A stretch of DNA of 29,434 nucleotides, from the NCBI GenBank assembly GCA_003427395.1, contig BFEA01000287.1:838413-867846 (forward strand). The letters run 5' to 3'. Positions 8,421-19,140 of this stretch are shown piece after piece (position 1 is the first letter of the stretch; each line of letters begins with the position of its first letter). Origin of the DNA: Chara braunii (lineage: Eukaryota > Streptophyta > Charophyceae > Charales > Characeae). The notes below the pieces were generated by a model that did not search any database, was not told where the DNA came from, and was given only the letters and a program-made list of their open reading frames with translations. The position numbers were made by a program, and so were the translations under genes.

Positions 8421-8835
8421 GACAGGCAGACCGTTCCAGTGAAGGCTTCTACAAACAAATCGATTTCCTCCAGACTGTAGCCCCAGTCGAAGCCTCAACC
8501 CTGTAGCCATGGGCATCTACACTCCATAATCAATGCTCAACATCAAGTCGTCACCCTCTCTCCCTACTTAAACAGTCAAAACCTCTCTCTGCTTCAGAAA
8601 ATAACTCTCTCCCAAAGCCACGCCCACTATGTTTCCAACCAGGGAGCAGACACAAGCAGCAACAAGAAAACATCGACAGAAAAAGATCGAGAGAGAGAGA
8701 ATTACAATCGATCGAAATCATTCAATTTAGCCCAATGACAGCACATTAACAAGGCTTGAAATCACCCTCTCCTTACTCAAAAAGGTAACTATCTTTGACG
8801 AATCTACGCCTAATTTTATTGTGTTCATCTGATTG

Positions 8836-9893
8836 TGCACGGAATATGAGTGGGAACCATATACAGAAAACCAAGTTGCAAAATCACACAGATGTCCAGG
8901 TAGTGGTGTACAAGCAGAGAACACAAATGCACCAAGATCCCATCCAAATAAGAGCAATACAATGAAGTAATGAGCCAATGTTCAAGCCCTCAGGCCACAC
9001 CAACACAGTATCCAAAGTTGCTCCTCTCTGTCTGCCGCCCAGCGCCCAGCTTACACTACCTATCCTACCTACATGAGCATTCTCGCAACAGGTTCACTTC
9101 GACTCTCGAAGACCAATGTACATGACGTCAACACCATAGCCGACCTCTTCCATGTACCAGGTAAGTATCTCGCTTCCCCTCATCAGACCCTGTCCACCCA
9201 CACTCGCCTCCGTCCTGAAGACCACTGATCGCCCTCTTACCCCCTAGTGCCCTGCAGCCCGGCTATGGCTGCTTGCACTCCGCTGCCCAGCAGCGCCCCT
9301 CTTCACGACACACGCGCCCACACGCGCTTTGGCCTCAGAGCAGCATGCAGCATCTAACGCAGCAGAGCAACAGCATTGCCTGCATGAGCCAGAATGCCTG
9401 GACCCTGGCTGCTCTCCTTCCTATGTGGAAGTGGCAGCCCCTGCGTTGCTGCGTGTGGCCTGGCTGGAAGCTTCCAGTAGCTTCCGGTTGGGCCCCAGTG
9501 CCTGCGCCCAGACCCAAGGCTACAGTTGAGGGCCTGGGCCCTTTACAGTTGGCAAGGGCCGAGTCTCCAGACTTGGGCCGCTTGCTGCATTTACACAGGA
9601 ACCGGCGTAGGTACGTCAACAGTACTGCCTTTGCAAAGGCCTGTGGCCACTTCGTGATGTATCGGCCCTGCTTTGTGTGTGTGTGCCCAGGCGCAACTGC
9701 CAAGGCCTGGGCCAACTGTACGACGCAGCTTAGGGAGGCTCACGCGTCCACTCAACCAACTGGCGGGCTGCAACAGCCTGAGTACCCATATATGAAAATG
9801 TTCGAGTTTTGGCCTCTGGTGAATATTCAGGCCCGCCTTCACTTAGGGCGGGCACTCAGCTTGCTGGGGGCCTCTGCCCAGAACATGCGCATG
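8836..9893 (-). mobile_element. Divergent family-1 LTR, left part (interrupted by the full element)
   Basis: This begins TGCACGGAATATGAG, shares CCAAATAAGAGCA, a GCGCCCAG block, ATGACGTCAACA, a CCAG|GTAAGT site and CCTTCACTTAGGGCGGGC with the family-1 LTRs, and breaks off at 9893. The missing end (39 bp ending CCTCGCA) is found at 19098-19136, after the 9.2-kb element. ATTG flanks the joined LTR at 8832-8835 and 19137-19140. So this was a solo LTR that later received the full element. It is much more diverged from the LTRs at 9894 and 18169 than those are from each other. Confidence 0.82.
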
Positions 9894-10829
9894 TGCAAGG
9901 AAGATGAGCAATAGCGAACTTCAGAAATCAAACAGCGTCATACACATAAGACCAGATAGTCGTGACCTCGAACCAATAGCAGAATTGCATCACGAGTTTC
10001 ACCAAATAAGAGCACACCAAAAGCTCATAATTGACAATGCTGGAATAGTCTCATCATCATCAACGAAGAACCAATGTTGATATCCTATCTGGCGCTCGGC
10101 GCCCAGACTACGAATGCCAGATCCTATCTAGCCTAGACTACAATGCCGCTCATGACGTCAACAGCTTCCAAAGTACGAGCAGATCTCGGCCAATGCCGCA
10201 TGCATCAAGCACCAGGTATGTCTCTCGTATCACTCACAACCTCGTTCCCCAACTCACAGATGCCACTTGCACCCAAGGACCACCATGCACCCCATCCAGC
10301 ATACAGCAGCGCAGCTTGGCTATGGCTGCCTGCTCCTTCCAGCTCGCCCGTGAGCGCGTGAGCGCTGGCCCACGATAGCGCAGCAGCGCTTGCGCGCAAT
10401 GTAGCCAGTGCCCGACTGACCAATGCGTGGGCAGGCCCTTCCCTATATCGAAGTGGCCTGCTGCTGCGTGCTGTGCTACGGTACTGGGCCCCGACCCAGA
10501 AGCTTCTGGTAGGCCCAGGGAGGCTGAGCCTCAGTCCAAACGAATCAGGCCCAGGGCCACCGACAGTTACCCATGCCCAACTACCCACAGTCTGAGTTGG
10601 GTCCATGCTGCGTACCTCGCCCAGGGCCTGACTTAGATACATTTGATAAAGGAGACCAGGGCCTGGCGCCTTCAACCAACTGGCGCTGCGCAACTGCCTG
10701 AGTTTTTCCCCAGTTGCGAAGTATTCAAAAATAGGCCTCTTGTTGTCTGTCGAGCCTGCCTTCACTTAGGGCGGCCAACCTGTTGCAAATAGGGGCCCGG
10801 TAGGGCTTCTTGAGGCCTTGTGCCTTGCA
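9894..10829 (-). repeat. Element 1, 3' LTR
   Basis: The 936-bp LTR lies downstream of pol on the minus strand. It contains a perfect TGACGTCA palindrome (10153-10160) and, on the plus strand, a splice-donor-like CCAG|GTATGT (GT at 10216). Both are also seen in the other LTR copies. A GGCGCTCGGCGCC hairpin lies near 10091. Confidence 0.92.
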
Positions 10830-10840
10830 TTCCCTCCTCC
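10830..10840 (-). promoter_or_regulatory. Polypurine tract of element 1
   Basis: The minus strand reads GGAGGAGGGAA directly before the 3' LTR. This is the plus-strand primer site expected at that position in LTR retrotransposons. Confidence 0.85.
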
Positions 10841-10865
10841 ATACTTCACTAGTCCTCTGAGAAGT

Positions 10866-11316
10866 TCAGTCTTCGATAATCTGGCGCTTTCCTTTCTGCA
10901 GAGACTTTTCATATTGGGCCACAACCTGAGGAGCAGTCTGCATCAGTTCCTCCCTGGTAAACCATCGGTCCGTCCGAGGGAAACTGATCAGTTTCTCCGG
11001 ACGGTGCAAGCTTAGAGGCGTGAAAAACAGGGTAAGTGCGAAGGTGTCCAGGGATCCGAATGACATAGGAGGGTCCGTCTGGTTCGTCCCCACCTACATC
11101 CAAGACCTCCCATGGCCCGAAGTACTGTGGCATGAGCTTACGGGAAATCCCGTGCTCCTGTCCCAGTTCAGAAGCCTTGACCCAGACCCTGTCCCCTACC
11201 TGAAACGTAGATGGGCGACGGTGCTTGTTCTCAGATTCGATCATTGCCGCCTGTGCTTTGTGCATGTGTTCTACTGCCTGCTGCATATGACTCTCATATC
11301 TATAGGCGAATTTCAA
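10866..11316 (-). pseudogene. Element 1 integrase C-terminal domain, chromodomain deleted
   Basis: The frame from 11316 carries the GPWEVLDV..GPSYVIRIPGH and TYPVFHASKLAPSGETDQFP pattern of the SH3-like (GPY/F) integrase C-terminal domain. It is out of frame with the upstream integrase because of a 1-nt indel near 11365. A second shift near 10974-10982 moves translation into the frame that ends WFTREELMQTAPQVVAQYEK and stops at 10866. In element 2 about 40 residues with a chromodomain core lie between these two motifs. Here they are missing, so the chromodomain was reduced to its last helix by a deletion that also shifted the frame. Confidence 0.82.
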
Positions 11317-12566
11317 AGTGCCTGGAGCTGCAGTAGGCTGGTTCTCAGGTAGCAGAATCTGGGTTTGAACGTTAGTAGTAGGCTGTTAGGACTTACTCCC
11401 GTGGCACTATGAACTGCGTTGTTGTACAGGCTGGCGATGAGAGCAAGCTTATCATCCCAATCCACTTGATTAGGCTTAATGTAATGCCTTAGCAAGTGTT
11501 GAACAGCGCGGTTCATCTGCTCTGCCTGTCCATTTGCCTCCGGGTGGTTTCCAGATGTCATCTGCAGCTGCATTCCTTGCTCGGCAGCTGCGGCCTTCCA
11601 CAGTTCACTGATGAATCGGACATCCCTGTCGCTGATTATAGACTTCGGCAAGCCAAAGTCTCTAACCCAGTTTTCCTTAATTAACTTGATAATGTACTCG
11701 GTCTTTGCTGTTTCCGGCATGGCCACTAACCTAGCGTACTTACTAAATCTATCCACAATGACGTAGATGTACCTCATGCCACTCTTGCTGGTGACTAGCG
11801 TATCCATGAAGTTCATGGACAGGCTTTCACCAGGCCTTTCCGGAATGGGAAGGGGTTTGAGCAGCCCAAGAGGAGCCTGTGTCCAGGGCTTGTCACGTTG
11901 ACAAACTTGACAAGTCTCTACATACAGTTTGGCATCTCTCATCATTGTAGGCCACCAGAACCGCTGCAACAGATTGGCTGCAATCTTCTTGAAACCAAAA
12001 TGTTCGGTGGCATCATGACACTCACCTAGAAATAAACTCCGCAAAGACTCTCTATTAGGAGCACACAGACGCTTATTCCCGGCCTTCTCAAGAAACAGCA
12101 GGTCGTTGACCAACTCAAACTTGGCAGAAGTCTCTTTGTCCTTCGCCTCGAGTCTGCGTATGATCTCGGCCATAAATGGGTCCTTGCGATAGGCATCCAC
12201 CAAAGACTGAGTAACATTGTCCGCAAGCCCAAATTCGGTAACCAGCGCACCGAGAAAGTCTGGTCTACGCGACAGCGCGTCGGCAACTTTGTTGTACTCC
12301 CCCTTGATGTACCGGGGTTTGAAGTCATACTGCTCAACGACTTCGATCCAACGCTTCAGAGCGTCGGAGAGTACCGATCGAGTCTTCATCCATCTCAAGG
12401 TCTGATGATCAGTCCTGACATAGAAGAAGCGGCCAAGGAGGTAGTGCCTCCAGTGGGTAAGCGCTTTGTAGATTGCGTAGAGCTCCTTCTCATAGGTGGA
12501 CTTAGCGAACTTCTGAGAGGGCATCTTTTTGGACATGTACTCTACCGGCCTCAACTTCTTCCCCTC
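11313..12566 (-). pseudogene. Element 1 RNase H (end) and integrase
   Basis: This continues the RT frame after a TAG. The first part is RNase H with KELYAIYKAL (catalytic E), VRTDHQTL (catalytic D) and ADALSRRPD. Integrase follows: an HHCC zinc-binding module (HDATEH about 40 residues before CQVC), then the catalytic core with MNFMDTL (D), SDRDVRF (D) and GQAEQMNR (E). The last two acidic residues are 35 apart (D-x35-E), as in retroviral-type integrases. All visible catalytic residues are kept. The frame ends at 11313 because of the indel near 11365, in the segment that should lead into the C-terminal domain. Confidence 0.9.
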
Positions 12567-13916
12567 CTACTGTGCAAGTACGGCTCCTATGCCATATTGG
12601 TTGGCATCCGTAGTTACTACGAAAGGTTTGTCAGGGTCAGGAAGTTTCAAGACCTCATGGTATGTCAACGCATGCTTCAAATGTCTGAAAGCAGCCTCAC
12701 ACCTGTTTGTCCACTCCCATAGGGTGTCAAGGCGAGTCAGGTCCGTCAAAGTGGCGGCCACTATGCTATAATTCTGAACAAAATTGCGGTAGTAGCCTGT
12801 CATCCCTAAGGACCTCATCTCAGTCACAGACTGAGGACGCGGCCAGTCACGAATGTTGGCCACCTTCGCGCCATCGGGCTTCAAACCCTCCGCGGAAATC
12901 TCATGACACAAGTACAAGATCCGGGTGCGACCAAACTCGCATTTCTCCTCGTTGATCTTGAACTTGTGCTGCCGAAGGAGACTAAGGACTTTATCTAAGT
13001 GCGCAACATGCTCCTCGACAGTCCTACTAAAAATAAGTATGTCATCGAGGTACATGATAACAAACTTATCCAAGTAGTCATGAAAGATCCGATTCATAGC
13101 GTGCTGAAAGGTGCCAGGAGCATTGCAAAGGCCGAAAGGCAACACCACAAACTCGCACAGACCGTACCTGGTCTGAAATGCGGTTTTGTGTTGATCCTCG
13201 GGCCGGATTGCAATCTGATGGTACCCGGACTTCAGATCTATCTTACTGAAGTACCGGCACCCTTGCACTCTATCTAGCAAATCGTCGATGCGCGGTAGGG
13301 GCTCTCTGTTTTTGACACTGATGGCATTGAGGCCCCTATAGTCAATGCACATCCTCAGTGCTCCCCCCTTCTTTGGTACGAATAGGACTGGAGATCCATA
13401 AGGAGAAACACTCGGTCGGATCCAACCCTTCTCTACGAGTTCCTTGAGTTGCCGGCGAAGCTCATCAAGCTCGCCTGGAGACATCCGATAGATCCTACCC
13501 TTTGGGATGCTAAACCCTGGAATAATCTCTATCGTGTGGACGACCTCCCTCTCAACAACCCCTGTAGGCTCTTCAAATAGATGAGGGTACTTGGCAACTA
13601 CTCCCTCTATCTCCGGCGGCATTTTCATCGGCCCGTCTGCTGCAGAGACATAGACTAGATACAGACCCTCCTCCGGATTTTGCTTATTATAATTATAGAA
13701 CGCGGCCGCACACATACATCCGTAGGACTCAATCAGACTACTAGCTTTGAACTTATGTAAGTTGGCGGTCCCTCCACCTGGCAAAGTGTGTTTGACCACT
13801 TTTCGGTCCCAGTCAAACTGGGGCTGTGCTACGGAGAGGTAGTACATACCTAACAAGATATCCATGGGGAGATCATCGCTCACTAGGAACGAAACATGAT
13901 GTCTCAGTTCCCCTCC
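12567..13916 (-). pseudogene. Element 1 reverse transcriptase and start of RNase H
   Basis: A 450-codon open stretch between two in-frame TAG codons (13917-13919 and 12567-12569). It opens with the second protease motif (MDILLGMYYL). RT follows: GRIYRMSPGELDELRRQL, GWIRPSVSPYGSPVLFVPKK, RMCIDYRGLN, YFSKIDLKSGYHQI, the FGLCNAPGTFQ motif and the catalytic YLDD (codons at 13041-13052). The connection (TGYYRNFVQNYS) and the first RNase H strand (VVTTDANQYGIGAVLAQ) close it. The terminal TAG falls where related proteins have Q or E and looks like CAG changed to TAG. RT catalytic residues are intact. Confidence 0.92.
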
Positions 13917-14372
13917 CTAGTACGAGAAACAACACTCAACATTTTGGAGGTAGTCATTAACTACCATGCGCTGTTTGTTGGCACAGGTCGACTCCACAGG
14001 TCGACTCAGGCACTGCACTTGCCCCTGTAAGTGCAGCCTCTCAACACACACGCGACTAAGGAAGTTCCTAGTCGAACAAGTGTCATAATAGGCCCCAGCC
14101 TTGCAGCCGTCGATGACTACCTCCCCGACGAACATTTCTCCCTTAGGGGCTTTAGCCCATGCCGTCCAAGAAGCTAGTGGGCCTGATATAGACCACTCCT
14201 CTAGCTCCTCTAAGGACTCGAACACATTCATCGAACAGAGGCTCGATGGGTTTGAATGTGTTTGCGGGATGACAATGGAGTCAGTAGCTTGGGCCATCTC
14301 TCGAGATGGTGAGGGTGTGTCCACCACCTCGACCCTAGCAGGAACAGCTACTATTCCTACTGGCCCAACGCG
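13917..14372 (-). pseudogene. Element 1 aspartic protease region
   Basis: This is in the same frame as RT, with the stop at 13917-13919 between them. The active-site region reads AGAYYDTCSTRNFLSRVCV. Family members normally have D-[ST]-G-A; here the G is C. The second conserved motif (ILLGM) is in the next open stretch. The upstream junction to gag is out of frame, with the switch near 14370. The protease would cut the gag-pol polyprotein in the particle. Confidence 0.75.
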
Positions 14373-15240
14373 TTTCCCGGAGCAGTGCCAGAACTGCTGG
14401 CTACATTGTTGCCAACAGGAGCGGAGGACCCCAACGCCTGCCCCATCGTAGGCGGGATCTTCTCGGTCACCTTTCTGTTACGGCACTTGAATTGGTTACG
14501 GCCATCTTGGCCACAACGGATACAAGCTTGCCGCGTGTACCGATCTCTCCACACGTCCTCAGTGAGACCCGCTTTCTCCCATGGAGGAGCATTGGGGTCA
14601 ACTTGACACCTAGACCGGGAACCTCCACAGGGTCTATCGGTCGCCTTACCTTTTTGAGCTACGGCAACGACTACTCCACGTAGGCGGGATCTTCTCGGTC
14701 ACCTTTCTGTTACGGCACTTGAAATGGTTATGGCCATATTGGCCACAACGGATACAAGCTTGCCGTGTGTACCGATCTCTCCACACGTCCTCAGTGAGAC
14801 CCTCTTTCTCCCATGGAGGAGCATTGGGGTCAACTTGACTCCTAGACCGGGAACCTCCACGGGGTCTATCGGTCCCCTCACTTGAGTTGGTTATGGCCAT
14901 ATTGGCCACAACGGATACAAGCTTTCCGCGTGTACCGATCTCTCCACACGTCCTCAGTGAGACCCGCCTTCTCCTATGGAGAAGCATTGGGGTCAACTTG
15001 ACTCCTAGACCGGGAACCTCCACGGGGTCTATCGGTCGCCTCACTTGAGTTGGTTATGGCCATATTGGCCACAACGGATACAAGCTTTCCGCGTGTACCA
15101 ATCTCTCCACACGTCCTCAGTGAGACCCGCTTTCTCCTATGGAGAAGCATTGGGGTCAACTTGACTCCTAGACCGGGAACCTCCACGGGGTCTATCGTTC
15201 GCATTACCTTTTTGAGTTACGGCAACGACTACTCCACCCC
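14373..15240 (-). repeat. Gag zinc-knuckle segment repeated four times in tandem
   Basis: The block containing GCCAT(A/C)TTGGCCACAACGG recurs at 14501, 14733, 14896 and 15059 (spacings 232, 163 and 163 bp). On the minus strand each unit encodes a zinc knuckle. The best, in the unit at 14733, reads CIRCGQYGHNHFKC (C-x2-C-x4-H-x4-C), the nucleocapsid RNA-binding motif. The unit at 14501 has R instead of H. Each also carries an RPRGGSRSRSQVDPNA linker. Both spacings are one more than a multiple of three, so neighbouring copies lie in different frames and cannot all be translated together. It is either post-inactivation tandem duplication or an assembly artefact. Confidence 0.85.
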
Positions 15241-15865
15241 CTGAAGCTTCTACGCTGCCGGCCTCTGAACCCACTCCCGACTGGAAGTCGTCGTCCAGTT
15301 CGATGGTGGAACCATCGTTGTCGACGAACATGATGCGTCCCTTCTCTTTCCAGTTGGGAGGCAGTGACTTTCTCCTACCATCCGTTGTGGGTACCATGCC
15401 CTATCTTTGCTTCCAGATCTAGGGCCTTCTTGCTGAACGAGGGAAAGTTGTGCATGTTGATGTTGGCCTCACCTGCCAACTGATTCCTAAGAGGCATAGG
15501 AAAGCATCTCAGGTAGGAGGTGAGTAAAACCTGGGGGTCATAGCGAACCCAGGGACACAGATCAGACGCTCTACTGCGTCAGTGGCCTCCTTTACTGACT
15601 TAAACCGCCTCGTATGCAGTGTCAGGACCGCAAAAGTAGCCTTTTGGGCCTCCTGAGGATCATGCCACCTGTCTTCCACCAACTTGAGGAAGTCATCCAG
15701 TTTTTGGGTGACCGCCCAAGCGCGAAAGTCATGACCGTACCCCTGTAGCTGCACTAAACCACTCAACCATCTTGTTGCACTCCCATCTAGATAGGAGGCA
15801 GCCACAAGCACTTCCTCGTGCGGCAAGGTAAGTTTACACTTGACATAGACTGGCACTGCCCTCAA
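15241..15865 (-). pseudogene. Element 1 gag, capsid-like domain and linker
   Basis: The open stretch 15865-15509 has the retrotransposon gag signature: ASYLDGSATRWLSGLV, WAVTQKLDDFLKLVEDRW, then F-x6-R repeats around LHTRRFKSVKEATDAVERL. This corresponds to the capsid domain that assembles the particle. A TAA about 9 codons upstream (near 15868) and a frameshift near 15945 cut it off from the N-terminal gag part. A TGA-bounded second piece (15397-15241) is acidic (FVDNDGSTIELDDDF) and leads into the zinc-knuckle repeats. Confidence 0.82.
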
Positions 15866-15911
15866 TTATATGTCGAGGTCTTCGCCCGTCTTGTCCCCTC
15901 CTGTAAAGGGT

Positions 15912-16880
15912 TTAGGAGCGGTGATGGTCGTCTTTGGAACCCACTGACTTTGTCCCGGTAGCTGCACCAATCCGGGCTGTGGACCCTGTGGTGCGCTGCT
16001 GCACTATCTGCTGGGGCTGTGAACCATCCGGTTGTGCAGGCTGCGAGAGAGCAGGCTGCCTGCTTACGGCAACCTGAGACGGAGGTTGGTAGAACAATGT
16101 CTGTACAGGAACCTGTAGACTGGGACCTGTTGAGAACCCGCCTGTTAAAGGCATACCCAGGGAAACGGGTTGAACCGATGCTGGAGAGGTATATGGGGAT
16201 ACCCCAGTCACCGGTGGGACAAACGAGGGAGGATGTACAACGGGCCAGGCACCAGGCCCGGACAGCGATGGTGCCCCTTGCGCTCGCCCGACCAATGTGG
16301 CCAAACTCTACTGGATGTCCTGTAAGATCGCTGTCTGGTGATCTTGCATCTCTACTACACCTAGCAAGAGCGACCTCAGGGTCCTCACTTCATCATCCAA
16401 CTCTGTTGGGTCCATCTCCTCTAATTTGCTAATATCCGCTTGTCTCCGCTGCAACCTGACTCTTCTTCTAATCATTCTTTCTTTTTCTGCCTTAATCTCT
16501 CCTAAAGCCTGTTGTAACTGTGCCTCGTGGTCAGCAGCTCGCTGTATGGCGACTTCCTCGGGAGTCATCACTAACGGCTGGCTTGCCATGACGCCAGTGG
16601 ATTGACTAATGGTCTGTGTGACGGTTGACCCTACTGTTCCTGAACTGCTGGCCTGGGAACCTTGCTGCGCAGAAGTTGCCATGGCTGTTGAAGCCGCGGC
16701 TTCGCTTGCGAACACCCTGCTGGCCTTTGCTGCCCTAGCTCTCCTCTGCTGCTGCTGCCTCTCCCTAAGTTGGCCGAACAGTAACCTGTCACCCTCTGGT
16801 CCTAAGGCCAAGTGGGCTACCGGGCGTCTAGCCGATCGCAAGATCCTGTCATCCGGTTGTGGGACCCCCCTGTAACTCAT
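15912..16880 (-). pseudogene. Element 1 gag, N-terminal region
   Basis: ATG at 16880 opens a frame beginning MSYRGVPQPDDRILRSARRP. It continues with a Gln/Ala/Ser-rich region and a charged coiled-coil-like stretch (about residues 120-165, LGEIKAEKERMIRRR). A TAG at 16308-16310, probably from CAG, interrupts it. The same frame then continues with a Pro/Gln/Ser-rich linker (SQPAQPDGSQPQQIVQQ) to 15912. The start is chosen because it is the first ATG after the leader and gives the usual gag opening. Confidence 0.75.
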
Positions 16881-18149
16881 AGGCTACAACACTGTACAGT
16901 GCCCGCACTAGGACACTCTTGATGCCTACTGCACCATGATGTACAGACCGATTAATAATAAAATAAAATAAATAATCGGCGGCTATGTCAGAGACTATAC
17001 ATTCGGGACCAACAGGTAAGTTCAGATTCCTACAAACGAACTACTTTGACTTTGACTAGTTCGCAAACAGAAAGCACAATGAACAAAAGACAGTTCTAAA
17101 CTATGTTGTCTGTCAGATGTCAATGGTTGTACATCTAACTAACCAAAATAAAAAACGAATCGTTTGTTGGGTCTGTTTGCAGAATGGAATCTTGCCCAAA
17201 CTTATCACCTAGAATCTACCCCTCCCTCAGTCCTTCCTGAATGTCTCTTGTCATCAACGTCCCTGCGCAATCCGGACAGTGTGCGTGTCTAAAGGTGTGC
17301 ACACGGCCCACCGCTCTGCCCCGAGTCCTGCTGAGCTGGCCAGCCCTGCACAGTCTTTATCCTCGCGTGCAGTGAGCCTTACACCGACCAATTGGCTGAT
17401 CAGGAGGAGTTTTTTATGGACGGCCCCCAAAGTCCTCGGGAATTCTTTAACGTCGCAAACAGGACGACGATCACAGCCAATGGAAGGTATCCCGGCGGTG
17501 CTTATTTATAGACGCCCGGTCTCGTCTGTCCCCTAGGGCTGGACTGCCCTTCAAAACCCCTCTACAACGCAGCGAGCAGACAAAGGACAAAGCAACAAAG
17601 CATGCGTGCTCTACTCCCGGTGGGTTGGCATGGTGACTATGACCCAGTGCTTCGTCCAGGGCCCTTTAGATAGCACCGCCCTCTACTTCCAGATGCTCCA
17701 CGTGAAGACTGACGACTCTCAAGGTTGAGCGCACACGACTCCTCACATGAGAGGACTCTCAAGACAGAACACACATCCTCACGGTAAGAAGTGTTGAAGA
17801 GGGTAGATAAGGTTAGGTGGAACGTACCTCAAAATAGCTGCCCCCAACCACAGTTCTTCTCACCAGATGACCCGATGTTGATTGTGATGACCAATTGCTG
17901 CTTCGGCACAACCAGCTTTGCACAACCGTTCCACCTTAGCATCAATCACATACCGGATAGTTCTCATCACACTGCGAACACCCAATAATCACCACATAGC
18001 CTTCCTTGCGATACCCCTCACCACCTGGGTCGCCACTCTTGTCTCCGCCCTCCTCACCACACAGGTCCCACGGCATGGTCGCTCACCGCACACACCGCGT
18101 GCATGTACCGTATTAGGCAGAAGACAAGTGCCAGATTAGCACAACGAAC
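16881..18149 (-). other. Element 1 untranslated leader
   Basis: About 1.27 kb between the PBS and the gag start with no convincing ORF on either strand and no similarity that I recognise. The length is large but not unheard of for plant Ty3/gypsy leaders. It could contain a small nested insertion that I cannot delimit. Confidence 0.5.
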
Positions 18150-18150
18150 C

Positions 18151-18165
18151 ACAGCTCCGATACCA
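18151..18165 (-). promoter_or_regulatory. Primer-binding site of element 1 (initiator Met tRNA type)
   Basis: The minus strand reads TGGTATCGGAGCTGT, three bases inside the 5' LTR. TGGTATCAGAGC, the complement of the initiator methionine tRNA 3' end, is the common plant PBS, and this differs by one base (A to G). It fixes the element's direction. Confidence 0.85.
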
Positions 18166-18168
18166 AAT

Positions 18169-19097
18169 TGCAAGGAAGATGAGCAATAGCGAACTTCAGA
18201 AATCAAACAGCATCATACACATAAGACTGGATAGTCGTGACCTCGAACCAATAGCAGAATTGCATCGCGAGTTTCACCAAATAAGAGCACACCAAAAGCT
18301 CATAATTGACAATGCTGGAATAGTCTCATCATCATCAACAAAGAACCAATGTTGATCTCCTATCTGGCGCTCGGCGCCCAGACTACGAATGGCAGATCCT
18401 ATCTAGCCTAGACTACAATGCCGCTGATGACGTCAACAGCTTCCCAAGTACGAGCAGATCTCGACCAATGCCGCCCATCAAGCACCAGGTATGTCTCTCA
18501 TATCACTCACTTTCCCCAACTCACAGATGCCACTTGCACCCACGAACCACCATGCGCCCCATCCAGCATACAGCAGCGCANCTCGGCTATGGCTGCCTGC
18601 TCCTTCGAGCTCGCCCGCGAGCGCGTGATCGCTGGCCAGCGATAGCGCAGCAGAGCTTGCGCACAATGTAGCCAGTGCCCGACTGACCAATGCGTGGGCA
18701 GGCCCTTCCCTATATCGAAGTGGCCTGCTGCTGCATGCTGTGCTACGGTACTGGGCCCCGACCCAGAAGCTTCCGGTAGGCCCATAGAGGCTGAGCGTCA
18801 GTCCAAACGAATCAGGCCCAGGGCCATCGACAGTTACCCATGCCCAACTACCCACAGTCTGAGTTGGGTCCATGCTGCGTACCTCGCCCAGGGCCTGACT
18901 TAGATACATTTGATAAAGGAGGCCAGGGCCTGGGCGCCTTCAACCAACTCGCGCTGTGCAACTGCCTGAGTTTTTCCCCAGTTGCGAAGTAATCAAAAAT
19001 AGGCCTCTTGTTGTCTGTCGAGCCTGCCTTCACTTAGGGCGGCCGACCTGTTGCAAATAGGGGCCCGGTAGGGCTTATTGAGGCCTTGTGCCTCGCA
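18169..19097 (-). repeat. Element 1, 5' LTR
   Basis: The 929-bp LTR next to the PBS. It keeps TGACGTCA (18428-18435) and the antisense CCAG|GTATGT (GT at 18489). One ambiguous base lies at 18581. It is about 7 bp shorter than the 3' LTR. Confidence 0.92.
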
Positions 19098-19136
19098 CAT
19101 GTCTGATAAGGGGCCCGTGAGGGCTCGTTCCTCGCA
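19098..19136 (-). mobile_element. Divergent family-1 LTR, right part
   Basis: Thirty-nine bases ending GAGGGCTCGTTCCTCGCA complete the LTR that broke off at 9893. The first four bases, CATG, are the duplicated target of element 1. ATTG directly after it (19137-19140) matches 8832-8835. Confidence 0.75.
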
Positions 19137-19140
19137 ATTG

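Larger units (their letters stand above)
9894..19097 (-). mobile_element. Full-length Ty3/gypsy LTR retrotransposon (element 1), inactivated
   Basis: The element is 9204 bp with LTRs of 936 bp (9894-10829) and 929 bp (18169-19097), each bounded by TGCAAGG and CCT(T/C)GCA. The coding order on the minus strand is gag, protease, RT, RNase H, integrase, which is the Ty3/gypsy order. PBS and PPT lie at the expected places. CATG at 9890-9893 and 19098-19101 is the target duplication. It sits inside an older LTR of the same family. In the first 120 bp of the two LTRs I count 4 differences, so it is not very recent. Gag-pol has several stops and frameshifts, so this copy cannot be autonomous. Confidence 0.92.

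Noticed and set aside
9273-9914. 213-codon ORF as a host gene
   Set aside because: It lies wholly within the divergent family-1 LTR and has no recognisable domain. The equivalent frames in other LTR copies are interrupted.
14440-15240. CRISPR-like array
   Set aside because: The units are 163-232 bp, encode gag zinc knuckles, have no spacers, and the setting is eukaryotic.
16881-18149. Separate host gene in the element 1 leader
   Set aside because: ORFs are short (the longest is under 90 codons), with no domain. The segment lies between a clear PBS and gag.
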